Assembly: GCA_963169055.1 (NCBI GenBank)
Contig: CAUJFU010000432.1
Coordinates: forward strand, 1 to 7,843
Origin: Myxococcota bacterium
GTDB taxonomy: Bacteria; Myxococcota_C; UBA6777
Length of the DNA: 7,843 nucleotides
Reading direction: 5' to 3'
The translations under genes were made by a program, and so were the position numbers. Positions 6,526 through 7,843 of the stretch are shown here, one piece after another; position 1 is the first letter of the stretch; each line of letters starts with the position of its first letter. The notes under the pieces were generated by a model. It was not told the DNA's origin. It was given only the letters and a program-made list of their open reading frames with translations, and searched no databases.

Positions 6526-6987
6526 ATGAAAAAGATGTTATTACTTCTTGCAAATATCTGGCTGTTTTCGTTTTTTGCTTGTGCGACTCCAACAGGAACT
6601 GCACTCCAAGCAACCGCTGTTCAACAAAGTGCTTGCTTGCCCAACTCCGAAATCCAAGAACCCGCCAAAACGGACGGAAAAGAAGCCCTCACCGTATCAG
6701 CCAGCGGCGACCAAGTGGAGATCAGTTTTAAAAACGCGCCATTTCGCTGCGAACAAAAAGTGACGTGGGAAGCCTCGCTTGACGGGCAGATCTTGACTGC
6801 TGTGGTGCGCCCCCAAGAGATGAACCCAACCACCGTCCCTCGCTGCGGATGCCGCTACGATCTCGGCGTCAAGATCGGCCCGCTCAACAAAGGCAAATAT
6901 ACCGTCAAGATCCAACAAAAGTCCGATAACTACGGTAGCCCCAGCACCACCAAAGACGTACATAGCAGCGAAGTCACCATCCCTTGA
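6526..6987 (+). CDS. Small lipoprotein, paralogue B, with CxCxYDLG motif
   Basis: 153 residues. The ATG at 6526 has AGGAG (6513-6517) eight bases upstream. Signal: MKKM, a hydrophobic run, then FFAC with lipidated C19; Phe at -3 is atypical for a lipobox, so lipidation is likely but not certain. The mature part mirrors paralogue A: C37 in QQSACL, C75 in FRCEQK, C107/C109 in CGCRYDLG, then IGPLNKGKYTVKI and SDNYG. Shared blocks include LDGQIL, VVRPQEMNP (RPIEMNP in A) and the KYT strand. The divergent parts are the linker after the first mature Cys and the C-terminal tail. This is a tandem duplication that has had time to diverge. The gene ends 98 bases from the convergent sodN stop; I see no clear terminator hairpin in that gap. 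Function unknown. Confidence 0.9.
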   Translation: MKKMLLLLANIWLFSFFACATPTGTALQATAVQQSACLPNSEIQEPAKTDGKEALTVSASGDQVEISFKNAPFRCEQKVTWEASLDGQILTAVVRPQEMNPTTVPRCGCRYDLGVKIGPLNKGKYTVKIQQKSDNYGSPSTTKDVHSSEVTIP

Positions 6988-7085
6988 ACCGCCCGCTCTC
7001 CCATCCACGCCCTTGCCCTTCCCCCAAAGGCCCTTCCCCCTCATCGATCAGCCCGCAACCCCCGAGAGTTTTCGCCGTGAATGCT

Positions 7086-7556
7086 TTATTTCTTCGGAGC
7101 CCAGTCGCCCGCGATGCCGTCGATGGCTTTGTGAAGCCCTTCTGCGGCGCTCAAGGAAACTTGTTGTTTGGTGAACATCGCGGCCCGCATCACAGCATGA
7201 TGACGCGCCAACTTTGCAAGATACGCGCTGTGATCCTTGTGGCCCGCTGGAACGGAAGCGATCTTTTGGGTCAAGAAATACTCTGCGATCACTTTAATGA
7301 TATTTGAGGCATGAGCTTCTTTTGTCATCACCCAACGCACCAACTGATTCTTGCTTTGTGCATCTGTTTTATCGCTGAGCGCAAGAATATTGTTGATGGC
7401 TTTGGCGATGGTTTGGCTGTCTTCATACAGGGCATGAACACGCGCATGATCATCATAAATCCCGCAAGGTACTTGGCAGTGTGCGTCCACTTTTTGAGAA
7501 CCGACAGCCATCATCCCCAACCCCAGAAACCATATCAAACTCCATCGCTTGATCAT
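7086..7556 (-). CDS. sodN: Nickel superoxide dismutase with Sec-type signal peptide
   Basis: 156 residues. Ni-SOD converts superoxide to O2 and H2O2 at a nickel site made by the first residues of the mature chain. The nickel hook HCQVPCGIY is at 26-34: His26 (would-be His1), Cys27, Cys31 and Tyr34. Downstream, NQLVRWVMTKEAHA and EYFL match the helical core of the family. No other Cys occurs in the mature part. The 131-residue mature length is a little above the 117 of Streptomyces Ni-SOD. Residues 1-25 look like a signal peptide: MIKRW, hydrophobic core SLIWFLGLGMMAVG, then SQKVDA, with Val at -3 and Ala at -1, so cleavage exposes His26. There is no twin-arginine motif. The start at 7556 is fixed by AGGAG six bases upstream; an in-frame extension to 7634 lacks one and would bury the signal. 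No sodX-like protease is in the window. Confidence 0.93.
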   Translation of the reverse strand: MIKRWSLIWFLGLGMMAVGSQKVDAHCQVPCGIYDDHARVHALYEDSQTIAKAINNILALSDKTDAQSKNQLVRWVMTKEAHASNIIKVIAEYFLTQKIASVPAGHKDHSAYLAKLARHHAVMRAAMFTKQQVSLSAAEGLHKAIDGIAGDWAPKK

Positions 7557-7562
7557 CTTTTT

Positions 7563-7567
7563 CTCCT
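7563..7567 (-). promoter_or_regulatory. Shine-Dalgarno AGGAG of sodN
   Basis: On the - strand AGGAG is followed by six bases (AAAAAG) and the ATG at 7556-7554, ideal spacing in a purine-rich context. It decides the start in favour of the 156-residue form that begins with the signal peptide. Confidence 0.8.
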
Positions 7568-7645
7568 TTTTCTGTGCTTGTCTATTTGCCACGTTGCGCC
7601 TGCTCGCTCGGATATCGGGGGTGCGATGCGGCATACAACGGCGGC

Positions 7646-7674
7646 ATCCTAGGCCCGACCGTTTTTTCTGTCAA
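7646..7674 (-). promoter_or_regulatory. Candidate sigma-70 promoter of sodN
   Basis: On the - strand a perfect TTGACA (7674-7669) is followed by 17 bases and TAGGAT (7651-7646, 4/6 match to -10). Transcription would start near 7639, leaving a leader of about 80 bases. I see no clear Fur- or Nur-like palindrome over it, so any nickel or redox control cannot be read from the sequence. Confidence 0.6.
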
Positions 7675-7704
7675 GGCAACCGCTGTCGCCTGTCCCCTCG
7701 GCCT

Positions 7705-7768
7705 TAGAGGGTGTCTAAAACAGCGAGATCTTTTGGAAGTGTACGCATACGGGAGCCATCTGCGGGCA
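7705..7768. other. Possible left end of a second mobile or repeat element
   Basis: The stretch starting TAGAGGGTGTCTAAAA (7705-7720) precedes repeat copy 2. Ends of the form GAGGGTGTC-TAAAA are, from memory, similar to terminal repeats of some IS5-like elements. The partner end would lie outside the window, so this rests on one end only. No coding sequence is seen between it and the right edge. Confidence 0.25.
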
Positions 7769-7843
7769 AAAAAAGCCGTGTTCGCAAGCGTTCGAGCGGC
7801 AGATCTGTTGGCTTTGAAAAACGTTGCTCGCCCCGTCCATACG
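7769..7843 (+). repeat. Dispersed repeat module, copy 2 (runs off the right edge)
   Basis: This is the diverged partner of 5602-5679, in the same orientation: identical through AAAAAAGCCGTGTTCGC, then conserved CGGC, CTGTTGG, TTTGAAA and CCCCG. It reaches the last base of the window in the loop of what is stem 1 in copy 1. It has a different left flank, without the TIR of the MITE. If it is a full copy, the bases just beyond 7843 should be G-rich and complete the stem. Confidence 0.65.

Noticed and set aside
6988-7085. Bidirectional terminator between the convergent genes
   Set aside because: The gap is C-rich on the + strand and I found no stem longer than about 4 bp with a T-tract on either strand.
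6984-7307. Plus-strand open frames across sodN
   Set aside because: They are antisense to a well-supported Ni-SOD gene and have no recognisable motifs or ribosome site.
7557-7634. N-terminal extension of sodN to an ATG at 7634
   Set aside because: It has no ribosome site, would precede the signal peptide with a 26-residue charged stretch, and the ATG at 7556 has an ideal AGGAG.

Overview
The window carries four protein genes on the + strand, one on the - strand, and a gene-poor stretch of repeats. The first gene is cut by the left edge. Base composition is moderately GC-rich. Long arrays of eight-cysteine repeats joined to a beta-propeller-like domain, paired small lipoproteins and a 7TM hybrid histidine kinase together suggest a Gram-negative bacterium of the Myxococcota/Bradymonadota type (older 'Deltaproteobacteria'). 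That placement is inferred from gene style, as there is no marker gene here.

Layout. 3-2348 (+): the C-terminal 781 residues of a secreted or surface protein, with about 7.5 cysteine-rich repeats followed by about seven propeller-like repeats. 2349-2615: a pyrimidine-rich spacer holding an imperfect tandem repeat of about 71 bp and a likely promoter. 2616-5474 (+): a complete 952-residue hybrid histidine kinase (7TMR-DISMED2, seven TM helices, HisKA, HATPase, REC) starting at TTG. 5475-6002: gene-free; it holds a hairpin repeat, a 170-bp MITE-like element with 18-bp terminal inverted repeats and a 5-bp flanking duplication, and a promoter. 6003-6491 and 6526-6987 (+): two tandem paralogous lipoproteins, probably one operon. 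7086-7556 (-): a nickel superoxide dismutase (sodN), convergent with the lipoproteins, with its own promoter. 7557-7843: upstream region of sodN; at the right edge it carries a second, diverged copy of the module found inside the MITE.

Most of the proteins face the cell envelope: a Cys-rich surface protein, a membrane sensor kinase, two lipoproteins and an apparently exported SOD. Nothing shows that they form one pathway. The kinase has no partner regulator here and is best treated as an orphan hybrid. The strongest single observation is that sodN has a Sec-type signal peptide whose predicted cleavage site falls exactly before the His of the nickel-hook motif HCQVPCGIY. Signal peptidase could then do the maturation step usually assigned to the dedicated protease SodX. 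The second is the well-delimited MITE and its shared internal module. I did not find a clear new multi-gene system.
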